Assembly (NCBI GenBank): GCA_035772405.1
Contig: JAYKKM010000181.1
Coordinates: 62,001-126,000 of the forward strand
Reading direction: 5' to 3'
DNA from: Chrysogorgia sp. JL179-B06
Taxonomy: Eukaryota; Cnidaria; Anthozoa; Scleralcyonacea; Chrysogorgiidae
Length of the DNA stretch: 64,000 bases
The notes below the pieces were generated by a model that was given only the letters and a program-made list of their open reading frames with translations, did no database searches and was not told the origin of the DNA. The translations under genes and the position numbers were made by a program. This document shows, piece by piece, positions 42,561 to 54,352 of this stretch. Numbering within the stretch: position 1 is the first letter of the stretch; the number at the start of each line of letters is the position of its first letter.

Positions 42561-45298
42561 TTATTGCAATGCTTTTTGTGGTTCACCCTCCAGAATATGG
42601 AGTAAGTTAAAGTCTGATGGTGGGCTCTTTAACAAAGAGTCAAAATCAGTATTGTCTATATTTTCTCCACTGGCTTCTTGTCCAAAGAATGGAAAGATTG
42701 GAGACTGATCTGAATTAGATTTCAGATCAAGAAGGTTAGATAAAGAGTTTGAAAAAGTCGGTTGCAAATTGACAGGTGTTTGTGATCTACTTCGGTTAAC
42801 AAGTCCACTTGCTTGATAGAGTTCTTGGTTCATATTTTGATTGTTTGTTTGTGCAACTTGCCGTTTCAAATGTGTCAAAGGTGGTTGCTGAACTGGACGT
42901 TGAGGCTGTGGATGGATGTGATTTAGCTCCTGTTGTTCATTGCCATTGTTATTCATATCTGGCAAGTTTGGTTTTGTTTGTTCAAGTCTTACTACAGGAG
43001 GAGATGTTTGATTAAAGACATTCTTCACTCCACCAGTATGACTTGGTAAGCTACTACTACGTTGATATGCATAACTTCTTCCATCTTGGTTATGGTACCT
43101 TGTGCCAGCCAAGTTACATGTATCATCTAAGCTAGCATGCCTTTGATATACGGCATGCATTTTATTATCTTGACTTACACTGTTAGTATATGGATTTTGA
43201 TATCCAGAATGTTCACCCATAAATGCTGGCTGCAATGGTCTGGATGGTGGTCCACTATGACCTGAATAAGCATTGGGATAATGCTGTAGGTGTGATAATG
43301 GTTGTGGATTTCTAGTTGCTTGTTGTTGAATGGGGTATTGTGGTGTATGTGATGTGTGAACTCCTGCAGGATATTTTTTCCTTACATCCATCATTGTAGG
43401 AGGTGACATATGCTGGGTTTGTGCATATGATGGTAAACGAGTGGCCATTTGTTGTTGAAAGGCAATTCTTTGTTGAGCATACATATTTATTTGATGTTGG
43501 GGCATGTTTTGAAGCCGTGCTTGTGGCTGTTGTTGTTGCACTGCTGATGAATGATGAACTTGTGGCATTAGGTTTTGTTGGATTCTACCATTTGACGTGA
43601 ACGACGCAACTGGCTGTGCAGTACTGGGCGACAAACTTGGGTATCGTACTTTGGCATGCATTTGATAAGGTGAAGTTGCTGCCAATGGGTTCAACGACGC
43701 AGCATTTCGTGCGTGGAGTTGGGATGTTTGCGAACCATGGATCTTTGCTCTTTGTTGATTTGTTCTTCGTTGTTGTATTTGTTCATAAAGGATTGGCCGG
43801 ACGGGAAAAGTGTTTGGTCGTGGTGGCATTCCAGTGGGATTTTGAACACTTTGAGGGTTTAGAAAAAGAGGCCTTTCGAAGGAAGCCTTTGTCGCAAGCC
43901 TTTCTTCCTTTTGTGCCTTGACAAATTGCTGTAATGCTTCGGCGGTGGAAGGTGAAATGCCATGTACTTGATGTGTTGACGACGTTACAGCCACAGTAGG
44001 TAACCGTGTTCCATTGTTTACGCCATTCCCATTCGACAAGCTTAATTGGTTACTACCTTTTGCTCCTTCATGACTAACGCTATCATTTAATCCATTTATT
44101 GACAAGCTTTGTGGATTCAAAGGTGGCTTGGCTGTAGCGACGTCTTTCTTTGGTTCAGATTCACTGAAATTCCCATCCCGATTCTTAATACCCTGTAGAA
44201 CGAGTTCAAATTGGCTGATTTGTGTCTTTAAATCTTCGACTTTTTTACTCTTAGAGTTAGGATTCTCTGCATAATCCGTTAACAATCCACCAAACTCGCC
44301 TTCAGATTTTGTACAAGTACCCAAAAAACCATTGGTGTTCGACGGTGGTCGCTCTACTTCAGAATTGAGTAAACCATTTTCTTGTTTGAAATCTACAGGG
44401 TAATCTGGGGTTCTTGTGTTGTCGCTAACGCTTGGCTGGCCACGATTTATAGCGAACGGCGATGAAGCGAAATTCGCAATGTAACTCTGCGAAACTCGGA
44501 TAATCCTATCAATATTTTCACATGTAGAACCACTGTATGATGAAACTACAGGTTTTGATAGTTCCTCAGAATTTGGAAATTCCCCATTGTGGCCGTTTAC
44601 AGTGGCAAATGGCTGTAAAGGTAATGTTTCACCCGTGAAGTTCGACGGCTTAGCTACTACATGAACATCCTTTGAACTATCAAAACGTGGATATTTTATT
44701 TGTGAGACAAGTGAAGCCGAGCTTTCGGTGCTTGTTGGATTTCTTTCGCCTTGAGGAGAATCGCCACGTCTTTTCATAGACTGCTAAAAGAGGAAAAGTC
44801 GAATCAAGAAATTGTATTAACGTAGCATGCGAACTTTGCGAATAATCGTCTTTAAACATGTGCTAAACTACAATGAAGAAAATTAATCTTTATCAAGAGA
44901 TTTAAAATGAATAAAAAGTCCATTTCATCGTAATTATGTTGTAATTTAGCGACGATGTTTGAGAGAGTAAGTAGAAACTAGCGTAAAAAGTAAAACATTA
45001 CCTGCCCCGCCGTATTGGTCGTTAATTTCTCCGGCCCAACATTATTTACTCCTTGTTGTTTTGATATCTTACTAACATGCTCGTTGCGGATTTTTGGATT
45101 CATTTTAACCTTATTTTCCAAATTTTTAACATGTAGAAGTTGTGCTTGTTCTCGTAACTTTTGTTCTCGTGATGGTCGCGTTTCTTCTAGCCTGGCCTGA
45201 CAGTTATCATGATGTTTACGAAAGCACTCGATTCGTTCTTGCAAGCGACGTACAATTGCTTGCCGGTTTGGCGTCGAACTGGTAGACACTTCGCTCAT
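42561..45298 (-). CDS. Mastermind-like Notch transcriptional co-activator (2 exons)
   Basis: Exon 1 45298-45002 (99 codons), exon 2 44783-42561; GT-AG, phase 0; 839 residues. Known role of the family: its N-terminal helix binds the groove between Notch intracellular domain and CSL/RBPJ in the nucleus, and the rest recruits co-activators. Visible: residues 12-40 RQAIVRRLQERIE-CFRKHHDNC-ARLEE match the MamL-1 helix (R-x-RIE-x2-R-HH-x2-C-ARxE), followed by a Lys/Arg-rich stretch. The rest is Gln/Asn/Ser/Pro-rich with polyQ segments near the middle. The C-terminus has an acidic-hydrophobic patch, DNTDFDSLLKSPPSDFNLL. Vertebrate relatives are about 1,000 residues. The exon 2 acceptor is TAGCAG, so two adjacent acceptors could add or drop one Gln. 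I do not see another gene sharing its promoter. Confidence 0.88.
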
Positions 45299-45299
45299 T

Positions 45300-48200
45300 T
45301 CTTGAAGAAGAAACCCAGTAAAACTGAAGCTGTTACACAGCCTAAGCGTACTAGAGTCATAGGATGCCGTAGATGTTTATTTGTTAAACTCAAAAATCAC
45401 CCAAGCCCCAAAGACGCTTGTAATATTGTTCATCTGTCTTATATCCTAGAGGGCTGTCTTCGGCCAAGGACACGATCGTGACGTCACGATAGTTCAGAAT
45501 CAAAACAACTATCTTTCGGCATATATTATTTGTCAGGCATTTTTTAGTAAAATGTTGTGTCAAATTTAAAAGATTGCTGAATATTACATTTAAAGTACGT
45601 ATTCTAAGGAACAAAAGTTGCCTCGCACATAATATTTCGTTTATGCATATCATATTAAAGTGTGGTGTTAAACCGAAAACTAAAAGTCGATGTACTGCCG
45701 AAATTGTGTTAAAGAGAGGTGTAACGTTTTGAGCGAAGGCCCTTCGTGAGTGAGTGAAACGTAGAGAGACCCGATTCATGTTTTAGTGGGTTTCGTATGA
45801 AGATATGCCCGAGGACATGCCATAACAGAGAAATACACAACTATCGTATTTCGCGCAAGCAGTCGGAAGACTGTCGGATGTAGAGCTTTTAAAAACCACA
45901 ATGGTGGATACATAATATGACTACAGTATATTCGCCTAACTATCACTTCAATACATTTTGCCTTCAATTAAAAGTGTTAACTGTACTGGTTTGTCATTAA
46001 TACGCTTTTAGGGATTACTTGAAAAGCCTTCTCCCCCGCTGTCGTGTTTCGTATTGTGATTGGTTCAAGTAAAAGTTCTCATGTCGAACGATAATTATCC
46101 ATTGGCTAAGAAATTCAATCAACTTCCGCAAAGAAAAAGACAAGTGCTTTGGTCGGAACGATCGAGGTAACGATAAATAAGTACGATATTCTGTTCACTG
46201 ACTTTATATTAACGAGTACGTGTTGTGAGTCAGATGTTTTGATATTTGATATAAAAGTTAAAACTACACCGTTTTCATTATAGCATTCAAATAAAAATAC
46301 TTCAGATAATTTTGCGCACACATGTGATCAGATAACTGAACATAGTTATTTATGAAATATGATATGTTAAATTTTGCTTTGGCTATCTAGTATCGATTTA
46401 AAGCTAAATGCTCTTAATAAATTTCCCCGTAACAAAATTGTGATTTTCTGTGGTTGATTATGCACCAATAATTTTGAAATCCGTAATATAAGAATAGAAG
46501 GCGCAGTGTCTAGGCTGGATCCGACTCCTTCCATTCGTTTTTGAAGTAGCATTGCGACAAATTAATTATGGAAGTGATGTTCTAGTAGTTCTACGGATGC
46601 AGTCTGACAATGAACTATTCACTCTCCCGTGCCTGCAAAACGTCAGCGGTTATAGTGGAGTATAGGTTAACCGAGATTGTGCGACAGAATGGTACTATAA
46701 CAACGAGGCATCTGAATGATTGATTGTTGTTATTGATTATATATAATAACATTCTAACACTTCTAGTGTTAGTGATAGCAATACTTATATTAACTCCGAA
46801 CCGTAACTTAGTCGATGCCAACGTAGTCAATATTGACGTGCACACTGTGTATCCTTTAAATTAATGTGTTTTATTATGCGTTACTAAAAGACATCGTGTT
46901 CTATAGAAGATTTAGAATTCACATTGGACAAGAGAAGTGGTTTTCGTGTCGAGCGTGTCACCGTGGTAAACGCCCCCACACATGCACATCCTCGCCACGG
47001 TGCGTGCCTCTCCGCCCACGCACATATTAATATGATATTTCCGACGACGTTCTGGTGTACGTACATATTAATGTTGATAACATTAATTTACTTCCATGCC
47101 CATAATCAGGGCCGTAGCGAGCGTGTGTGTGTGTGTAAAAATAATTTGCACCAGTAGGTAAAAGTCGGTAAATTATAACAATGTTTTTGTGATATCTGGA
47201 ATAATCAAGGTCGAGGTAAGTGTTATCAGCCGAAGGCTGGGGCTGATAACACTTACCGAGTGTTACCAAACCGAATCCAATAATTGTTTTATTATATATT
47301 GTATTCATTATACATTATTATGCATATATTATTTTAAGGAAAGTAACAATAAACGCACTGTCGTACGGAACACAGTTTATTATTTTCAAAAAATAGAAAT
47401 CACAACAACAAATATCGCAACAACATCAAAAGTGTTCTTTCGCAACTTTGGTCGATCTTTTTGTGTTTTCAGAGTCTTTGTCTTCAAGTAATTTTTCGAT
47501 TTCTAATCTTCTACGAAAATCGAGCAGTCATGTTGTTTTTGCTTGTGTGGAAAGCTATCGCTCCTTAGGAAATCTCGCATTGCGGGCGTAACCTACAGAT
47601 AATCTGTAGCTAGGTTGCGCTGATTCCCATAATTAACTGTATGCGTTTAACCAATGAGAAGACAGGAAGTGACTACAATGTACAATAATGGCGGTAAATC
47701 GGCGCAAAACGGATGAAGACCATAAATTATAACTTAAATATATAACTTCAAGAGACATATTTTTGCGCATATACAAGCCTTGCGCGGCTATCTCGTTTTG
47801 TCGACAAATCTGCAAACAGCGCAGTCAAAATAGCAAGACACCAGACACTAAGTAACACGGTGAGTCAAATTTAAAACCCGCGTTTCCAAGTATACACGGG
47901 CTAAAGCACAACCGCATTGTGAGTTGCATGTACATAACATCTTCTAAAAACGAACGATGTTGCCAGCGAACGATAGTAGTGCGACGCCTCCCTCGAGAAA
48001 ACCAAACGGTCGTAAACTATAAATGCAGGTTTCAAATTTCACTCACCCGTGAGCACAATATAAACATCAACAAAGAAATGTAAACATTCTGCACATGCGC
48101 AGTAGGGACTGATATTCGCCTTTAAAGTGATGGGCTTCTATACAATTAAATTAGCCTGACAAAAATACTTAAAGTGCACCTAACCCCAAAATAGTTTTTA
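45300..48200. other. No recognisable gene; promoter side of the Mastermind gene
   Basis: Contains an inverted copy of the GGTTGGTGTACTGCC-type MITE end (about 45675-45755) and a hairpin at 47214-47258 (GTAAGTGTTATCAGCC). A TTAA-type MITE end lies near 48090-48127. Reading frames here are short and unsupported. Confidence 0.45.
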
Positions 48201-48384
48201 GCGATATCAAATCTTGGTATGATTTCTAGCATTTCAGTGAAACAAATTTTCAATTTAGGCAAATCGTTCGATTTTTATGGCCTTTTGAATTTAGCTTTTA
48301 ATGGCCCGGCGCCGTCGTATTTTTTGACAACCAGGAGCCTGGATCTAGCACGTTTTCTGACGTCACGCAAGGTAGTCGGTAAAA

Positions 48385-48512
48385 ATTGCTTCCACTTGCC
48401 AGGAAATTTCCTGGCAAAAGGAAATATTGGGCTCTGGCAGGAAATCCTTTTTGGAAGGAAATTGGCAGGAAATATAATGAATTGCCAGGATAATGGCAGG
48501 AAATTCTGGGAT
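48385..48512. repeat. TGGCAGGAAAT repeats with CCAGGAAATTTCCTGG palindrome
   Basis: Six or so copies of (T)GGCAGGAAAT in both orientations within 130 bp. No coding support. Confidence 0.6.
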
Positions 48513-48730
48513 TCCAACCATTGGGGCTTTAAAATAGTCTATGTGTGGCGTAGTAACTAGTAAAATGTTGAATATACAAGAAAGCTACCTATCATAGAGT
48601 TTTCAAACGCTGGCAATTTGATTTGGGCCTTCAATTGGCGGCGTTTTCGCTCGGTACGATTCGGAAATTGCTCGGGTATCGCTCGCAGGCTCAACTTTGA
48701 AAAAATAATTTGTTAAAAAAAATGACAAAT

Positions 48731-48878
48731 TGTAAAGTATAACTTTATTTATCGTATAAACTGTACATTCTCTTTCTTAACTATCAACTTAAACGCTTCG
48801 TCTCTTGTACCATAATACGTTTCTTGCGCCAGCCTAACCGCTGACCAGTGGTCCGCTGACCATGCGAACAGCGTTACA
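48731..48878 (-). repeat. Candidate 3' LTR, 148 bp
   Basis: Starts TGTAACGC right after the purine tract and ends CTTTACA, giving TGTAA and TTACA inverted termini. It holds AATAAA near 48744-48749 on the minus strand. Without the 5' LTR the far boundary is a guess. Confidence 0.45.
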
Positions 48879-49235
48879 CTCTTCCCCCTATAAACAATTC
48901 AAAATACAAGTCTGTACAGTCACTTGTGTCCCTTAACGATATCGCTATACAAATATAATGGCATAATTTGGTCTGAATTGACCCATGCTCCATAACGCTG
49001 AGGTTCTTGCCTCTGTCTTTCGCTTCTTCTAACCCCCTCGCGTGGGATGGGTATGGCTTTTGGGCGTCTTCGTTTTCACTCTCCTCGCTGCTTTCGTTAT
49101 CCAGAGTTTCAAAGTTTGGAGTTGACACTTGTGGAAGTGTGTCATGCCCTGTAGGCTGTTCCTGGGCCGGTTCTGCAGCAGGTTGTTGTTTCTGCGACTC
49201 CTCCGCCGTACTAGCTTGGCTTTGTTTACACAGAT
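48874..49235 (-). pseudogene. Integrase/pol tail of the gypsy element beyond the hAT insertion
   Basis: Continues the frame after the insertion as an acidic, Gln/Pro/Glu-rich tail (NESSEESENEDAQKPYPSH) to a stop at 48874 that overlaps the start of the LTR. Confidence 0.65.
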
Positions 49236-49490
49236 GATGAGGTCAGGGGCGGATCCAGAAATTTTTTAGGGTACGGCAAAACACGGAATTGGCGCTTCCT
49301 GAAATGGCATTTCCTGCATTCTGGCAAGATTTTTTAGAAAAATCTTACAGTTCTAATTTGCGTTTTTTATACCACATTTTACGATTTTTAAAAAAAATGC
49401 TTCTGCACTTTTAAAAAAATTGTTACTGGAGTCTGGAGACAAAGCCCACCAACGTATTCTCCAACACTTACCTTATGATTTAAGGCTTAA

Positions 49491-50274
49491 AGGGTATATG
49501 AACCGAAAATTGAGATGAATTTTTTATTGATTTATTAGAAAGAACTCGCAAAATGACAAAGAATGACTTGTGACAGTTCTTTCATATCTTATCTCGTTCT
49601 TGAGTTATTCAAGGTTGCATAATATGACCTATGACGTCACTAGTTGTACTCACCATTATGCCAATCTGAAAATGAAGCATATCTTCAAAACTATTGAATA
49701 AAATTGCTTGAAACTTTCCACAAGTATACAGTTCACTAAAGTTAATATGCCCGTTTCAACTTTATCGTTACCATAGTAACAGATTAGTTCCCAGGCTCCG
49801 TTCAACCTTTAAAACATTTCTTTATTTTCTGCCATTTATAAAACAATTTTTGACTGTGGTCTAGTGAAGTATATTTTCAATAGCATTGCCAACAAAACAG
49901 GGCAACTTCAAATAATAATTTTTGCAGGGCGTGCTAGAAAATAGAATTTTTTTATTCAGGTAGAAAGGAGTCTGGTAACTAATCTGTCACTATGGCAACG
50001 ATAAAGTTGACATGGGATATTCAATTTAGTGAACTGTATACTTGTGGAAAGTTTCAAGCAATTTTATTCAATAGTTTTGAAGATATGCTTCATTTTCAGA
50101 TTGGCATAATGGTGAGTACAACTAGTGACGTCATAGGTCATATTATGCAACCTTGAATAACTCAAGAACGAGATAAGATATGAAAGAACGGCAAAAAGCC
50201 ATTCTTTATCGTTTTAGGAGTTCTCTCAAATAAATCAATAAAAAAGTCATCTCAATTTTCGTTTCATATACCCT
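49491..50274. mobile_element. TTAA-flanked MITE with ~310-bp inverted arms
   Basis: TTAA at 49487-49490 and 50275-50278 flank ends AGGGTATATG and CATATACCCT. The arms match over about 310 bp (CTATTGAATAAAATTGCTTG, ACCTATGACGTCACTAG and so on), around a short centre near 49800-49970. A TTAA duplication suggests mobilisation by a piggyBac-type transposase. Nested in the hAT element. Confidence 0.85.
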
Positions 50275-50340
50275 TTAAATCCTAAAATGTTGGAGAAATT
50301 TTAAGATGGTTTAACTTATATACTTCCATATTGTCATTTA

Positions 50341-51141
50341 TCACAGTATTAGAAACAGGATTAATGGTTGACAATACTTAAATGGTTGAGAAAAGAAATT
50401 TTTAGGTGGATTTTTTTTCAGAACTTGTGCAGGAAATCGATCACCGAACAATACACAAGGAAGACAATAAACACCATCATGAATGGGTGAATAGCATAAC
50501 CAAGGATACAATTTCAACCAATTTAGGCAAAAACTTCTACCATCTGTTATGGGAAAATGGAAGGTATTACCTGGTACAAAAACATTTTTTATCAGTACTC
50601 CAAGTTCCACATTAGTCATGTTCTTGGCTTTTTCTCTGTAATGTGCAACATCATACTCGTGCACAAAATCAACCGGAGGAGTTGTCGCACTATCACCACT
50701 TACTTCTGTTGATGGACCGGGAATAATTGGTGCATGTATTGTCTGGGCAGGGAGAGACCCAGACTGACTCACCTCGGTTGATGAGCCAGGAAGACTGGGT
50801 TTAGCTGAGAGGGAAGAAAAATTAATCCTTGACTGATAGGATTTTTTAGACTGCAGATGGGGGATGACTTTTTGTGAAGGAAGTTTTCTCTTTAAACCAC
50901 CAGCTTGCTTGACAAAATGGTTAGGTTGAAATGCATTACCTGATTCCACAATACCATGAAAGCAAAACAAGACATGTATATCGGCTACAGGTTTTGTAGG
51001 CGGGCAAGGTTCTACTTCACCATTAAAAAGCAATTTATACTTCTCTTCCCCACAATCAGGATAATAAGAAAAAATATTTGTCTTTGTGACTGAAGCTAAA
51101 GCAAAAATACATAAATTATAAACTACACCATGTCTTCTCAA
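50341..51141 (-). CDS. hAT-type N-terminal zinc finger region, partial
   Basis: A likely acceptor (TTTTTGCTTTAG) lies near 51094. The segment has a Ser/Pro-rich linker, then DGRSFCLNWLKLYPWL and DG-YC-xx-C-LF, the TTF/ZMYM-type zinc finger often found before hAT transposase cores. GT donors inside (for example near 50942 and 50575) suggest more introns. It stops at 50341, before any catalytic motifs. Confidence 0.5.
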   Translation of the reverse strand: MRRHGVVYNLCIFALASVTKTNIFSYYPDCGEEKYKLLFNGEVEPCPPTKPVADIHVLFCFHGIVESGNAFQPNHFVKQAGGLKRKLPSQKVIPHLQSKKSYQSRINFSSLSAKPSLPGSSTEVSQSGSLPAQTIHAPIIPGPSTEVSGDSATTPPVDFVHEYDVAHYREKAKNMTNVELGVLIKNVFVPGNTFHFPITDGRSFCLNWLKLYPWLCYSPIHDGVYCLPCVLFGDRFPAQVLKKNPPKNFFSQPFKYCQPLILFLIL

Positions 51142-51769
51142 AACAATTTAAAATAGCTTCTTTCTTCACAAGCATTTGATTCACCAGCTGACACAGACAT
51201 GGGCAAAAGGTTTTTAAAACTATGAGAGATTTTTACTCCATGTTTCGTATAGGCAGACAAAAAATATGGGTGCTGAGAATAATATTCTGCTTTCAGATAT
51301 AACTCAATAGATGTTAAGTTAAAAGGCGAAGATCTCTAACAATAGAATTATTACCTACCAGAGCCAAGGAAAGAGAGCTGTATAAGCAATTCCCAGCTAT
51401 ATAAATGAGGTAGCAAAACACCAATTCAGATTCAATGAGAATATTATTTTATAGTTTATATTTATTTTATAATTTATAGAGAAAATTCAATCCAAAGCAA
51501 TAGGCCGATAAATAAATTGTTAAAATTTTCTACTTCTACCAAGTCAATATTCAACATTATCGAATAAAACAGTGAATTTTCTATAAGAAAGCGTGGGCAT
51601 TGGGCCATGGCAAATCGCCATTAAAATGCTAATCGCTTTTATCATTATGCTGATATTTAGATATATTCATATTATGCATTAATGCAAATAATATTCGACG
51701 ATATGCACGTATTTAAATAATTGACGCTTCTTAATGCCAAACAATTTAGTATATTAGCACATTACTCAC

Positions 51770-52020
51770 CTTAAAGCAATATAATTCTTCCATTTCCTCC
51801 TTTCTGCACTGTCCCTCGCTGTCTTCGGGATGTATGTCTCTGCGTCGAAATCCCTGTACACTGTTTTACCTACCTGGGCCGAAATCTCTTCACCAGTTAA
51901 ATATGTACTTGGAAGAGCTTTCGACAGATCGTTGAATAAGTCGTTCAGCAACTTGTCGTTTCCACTCTGTAGAGCATTTTCTACAAGTTTTGCGACGTCG
52001 TTTATAGACGCCAATAGCAA
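51770..52020 (-). CDS. First exon-like segment of the hAT gene
   Basis: Open from ATG at 52020 to a strong donor AAG/GTGAGT at 51770-51764. It encodes a helix-rich stretch (LLNDLFNDLSKALPSTYLTG, then YIPKTARDSAERRKW). It ends in phase 2 and does not join the next visible exon directly, so an exon is missing or lost. Function unknown. Confidence 0.4.
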
Positions 52021-52652
52021 AACCGAACTCTTGTCTCAAGCAAAAGTTTGAAGTCGAGTTAAATATTGTGCTGGCTCATGCCGTACTCTTGCCGTACGTG
52101 TCTGTGCCGTGTCGATGGCTTTAGCCAATCAAAAGACAAGTTACCAAAATTATTTTACTTCTGCCGTACCCTCTATCACTTCCGCCGTAAAATTGGCGTC
52201 ATTTTCATGTTTTGTCCAATCAGTGAGCGTTATCTTGCCGTACTCCGGCCATTTTGCCGTACTCCGATTATCCACAATTGTAAATGGCAACCTCTCCAAT
52301 CCCCATATAATAAACAGTTTGATGAAATTACATGAAGTAGACCAGAAGAGCAATGCTTCGACCAAAAATCGCGACATTTTTTGCCGCTATGAGCGCTTTG
52401 TGCGGTAAACAGCGGTAACATGGTTATAAATTATAATGATGAAATTATTGAAAATTCGAGGCTTCGAGCAATGTCGGAACTCAGAATTCAAGTGAAATGT
52501 TTAAAAATTTGGGAATTTTTAAAATTTAAAAATTTCAAATTTTCTTTTTTCTTTTCTTTTTAATTAATTAATTCAGGAATAAATTAACGTGGGATTTTAG
52601 AGTACGGCACTTGCCGTGTTTGCCGTACCCTGGATCCGCCCCTGGATGAGGT

Positions 52653-52990
52653 CTGCAATGGAAATAGCGCAGTTGATCCTGGTGGCGAATCAACATCTTC
52701 CTGAAGTTATCAGCTTTCTTAACGCGGAATGTATTCCCTTCGCGACACTGTATAATTATATAAGGCCCAACCCATGGTTTATGAAGTGCTGACACTCGAC
52801 CCTTCTTTTGTGGAGAGTAAATAAGTACCTCGTCACCAACCTTGAACGTTTGCGTTGTAGAGGCCTCTTTGCTCTTCTCTACCCGCTTCTCTTTCTGCTG
52901 CCTATCCCTTGTGGCACTCTCGTTGTGCGCTTCCTTAAATGTCTTGGCTAGATCTGCAGCCCATTCTTGAGGTATTTTAGGTTTTGGCAA
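52653..52990 (-). pseudogene. Integrase C-terminal region of the gypsy element, upstream part
   Basis: FKVGDEVLIYSPQ and KPWVGPYIIIQ are the GPY/F-type module that follows the core in gypsy integrases. The natural frame runs into the hAT terminus at 52644; the remainder resumes at 49235. Confidence 0.8.
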
Positions 52991-53061
52991 TGTGCTTTCC
53001 TTAACTAACAGAAGGGTTCGTGGATTCCGACCGTAGGTTAGAAAGAATGGCGAGTAACCCT

Positions 53062-53799
53062 TTATTTAGGTAATTGAAACGCACAAATGGAATCTTTAAG
53101 TCCCAGTCCAGATAATTTTCCTCCTGCGTCTTCTTCAACATTTGGCCAATCGTGCGGGTTCAATCTTTCCACTGCGCCATTGGCTTGGGGATGGAGCGGG
53201 CTTATCCTCTTCTTATCGATTCCTAGCTCCGTTGCCAATACCAGCATTGTCGAGTTGTCGAACTCCAAACCTCTATCTGTCAAAATGGATTCGGGTATCG
53301 CATGACGACAATATACTTCCGTAATGATGGCATTAGCTACTGTTTTAGCTTTCTTATCGGGAAGCGGAATCATTTCTGCTGCTCTCGTAAACAGGTCAAG
53401 AACGACTAACAAGTAACGGTTGCCTCTAGGTGTAGGTTGCCGCCCAAAGGGTCCTTTTAGATCCATGGATATTTCTTGCCATGGCTCTGTTGGCTGGCTT
53501 GTTAAAGAGGATTCGGTCGTTGATTTCTGGGGTCGGTCTTGACAGGTAGCACAAACAGAGCAGGTTTGACAGTATCTTCTTGCATCCTCGTTCATGGATA
53601 GCCAGCAATAGTCGCGTTGGATAAGTTTCTTTGTCTTGGCAAAGGACATGTGACCTGCATCACCATGTTTCATCTGAAGAACATCGGGAACCAGACTATC
53701 CGGTATTACCAGCTGTTTATAAACTTTCCTGCCTTGGCGATACTTGATATGGAGGATGCCTGTTTCGTCGTCCAAGAACAGATATTTCTCTTTCCTCAT
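53062..53799 (-). pseudogene. Integrase zinc finger and catalytic core of the gypsy element
   Basis: HHCC finger: HGDAGHMS followed by CQTCSVC. DDE core: Asp in MDLKGPFG, Asp in LTDRGLEFDN and Glu in NGAVERLN. After that the frame is lost and resumes in other frames toward 52990. Confidence 0.85.
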
Positions 53800-53869
53800 C
53801 CATGACCAGACGGCGAGATTCGAAGACTGGCATTGTTTCTACTGAGTCGCAGCTGTGTTATCACTTGTT

Positions 53870-54349
53870 TTAGGACTGGGTCACTTGTCTGTTCGTTCTT
53901 GATATCTTGTGCTGAGAATCGAATACTTGGTGATCCTTCGTACTACGTAACCATCGTAGTCCGAGGTGGTCTGTGTACCAAGTGAACCTCTGACCCAGCA
54001 GGTAGTGCCTGAACTTCCGCGGAGCATAAACTAGGGCAAATGCTTCCTTATCTCTGGTATGCCAAGCGAGTTCATTACCATTAAATGTCTTTGATAGATA
54101 ATGAATGGGTCTCTCTTGTCCACTACCGTCTCTTTGGGATAAAATGCAACCAAATCCGATGTCTGATGCGTCGGTACTCAGTTCGAAGGTCTTGGTCATA
54201 TCTGGAAATGCTAACACGGGGGCGTTGGTGAGTGCCTCTTTCAGCTTACCGAACGCTTCCTCACGTTCGGCAGTCCATTCAAACTTTGCTGTTCCTGTCA
54301 ACTCGTTCAGTGGCTTAGCGATAAGCTGAATTTGTGGCATAAACTCCAT
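53870..54349 (-). pseudogene. RT tail and RNase H of the gypsy element
   Basis: Begins in the RT connection (PLNELTG, FEWTAEREEAF-KLKEALT). It then carries RNase H motifs: Asp in STDASDIGFG, Glu in DKEAFAL and Asp in YTDHLGLRWL. Truncated upstream and frameshifted downstream. Confidence 0.85.
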
Positions 54350-54352
54350 GTC

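Larger units (their letters stand above)
49244..52644 (-). mobile_element. hAT DNA transposon, 3.4 kb, internally deleted
   Basis: GATGAGGT at 49236-49243 and 52645-52652 is an 8-bp target duplication, the hAT hallmark. The inverted ends are CAGGGGCGGATCCAG, followed by subterminal GTACGGCA motifs repeated in both orientations. Two exon-like segments on the minus strand encode an N-terminal region and a zinc finger, but no hAT catalytic domain is present. It sits inside the gypsy element and carries a 784-bp TTAA element where the catalytic region would be expected. Confidence 0.88.
48731..54349 (-). mobile_element. Truncated Ty3/gypsy-type LTR retrotransposon, minus strand, split by a hAT element
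   Basis: On the minus strand the order is RNase H (54349-53870), integrase zinc finger and core (53799-53062), integrase C-terminal region (52990-52653, continuing 49235-48874), a purine tract TAGGGGGAAGAG and an LTR-like end. This RT-RNaseH-integrase order is that of Ty3/gypsy elements. Everything upstream of RNase H (gag, protease, most of RT) and the 5' LTR are missing; at 54350 the sequence switches to a LINE fragment. Several frame breaks show it is inactive. The hAT element at 49244-52644 inserted later. Confidence 0.85.

Noticed and set aside
42412..43921. Plus-strand frames across the Mastermind exon
   Set aside because: Opposite-strand shadows of the Gln-rich coding exon.
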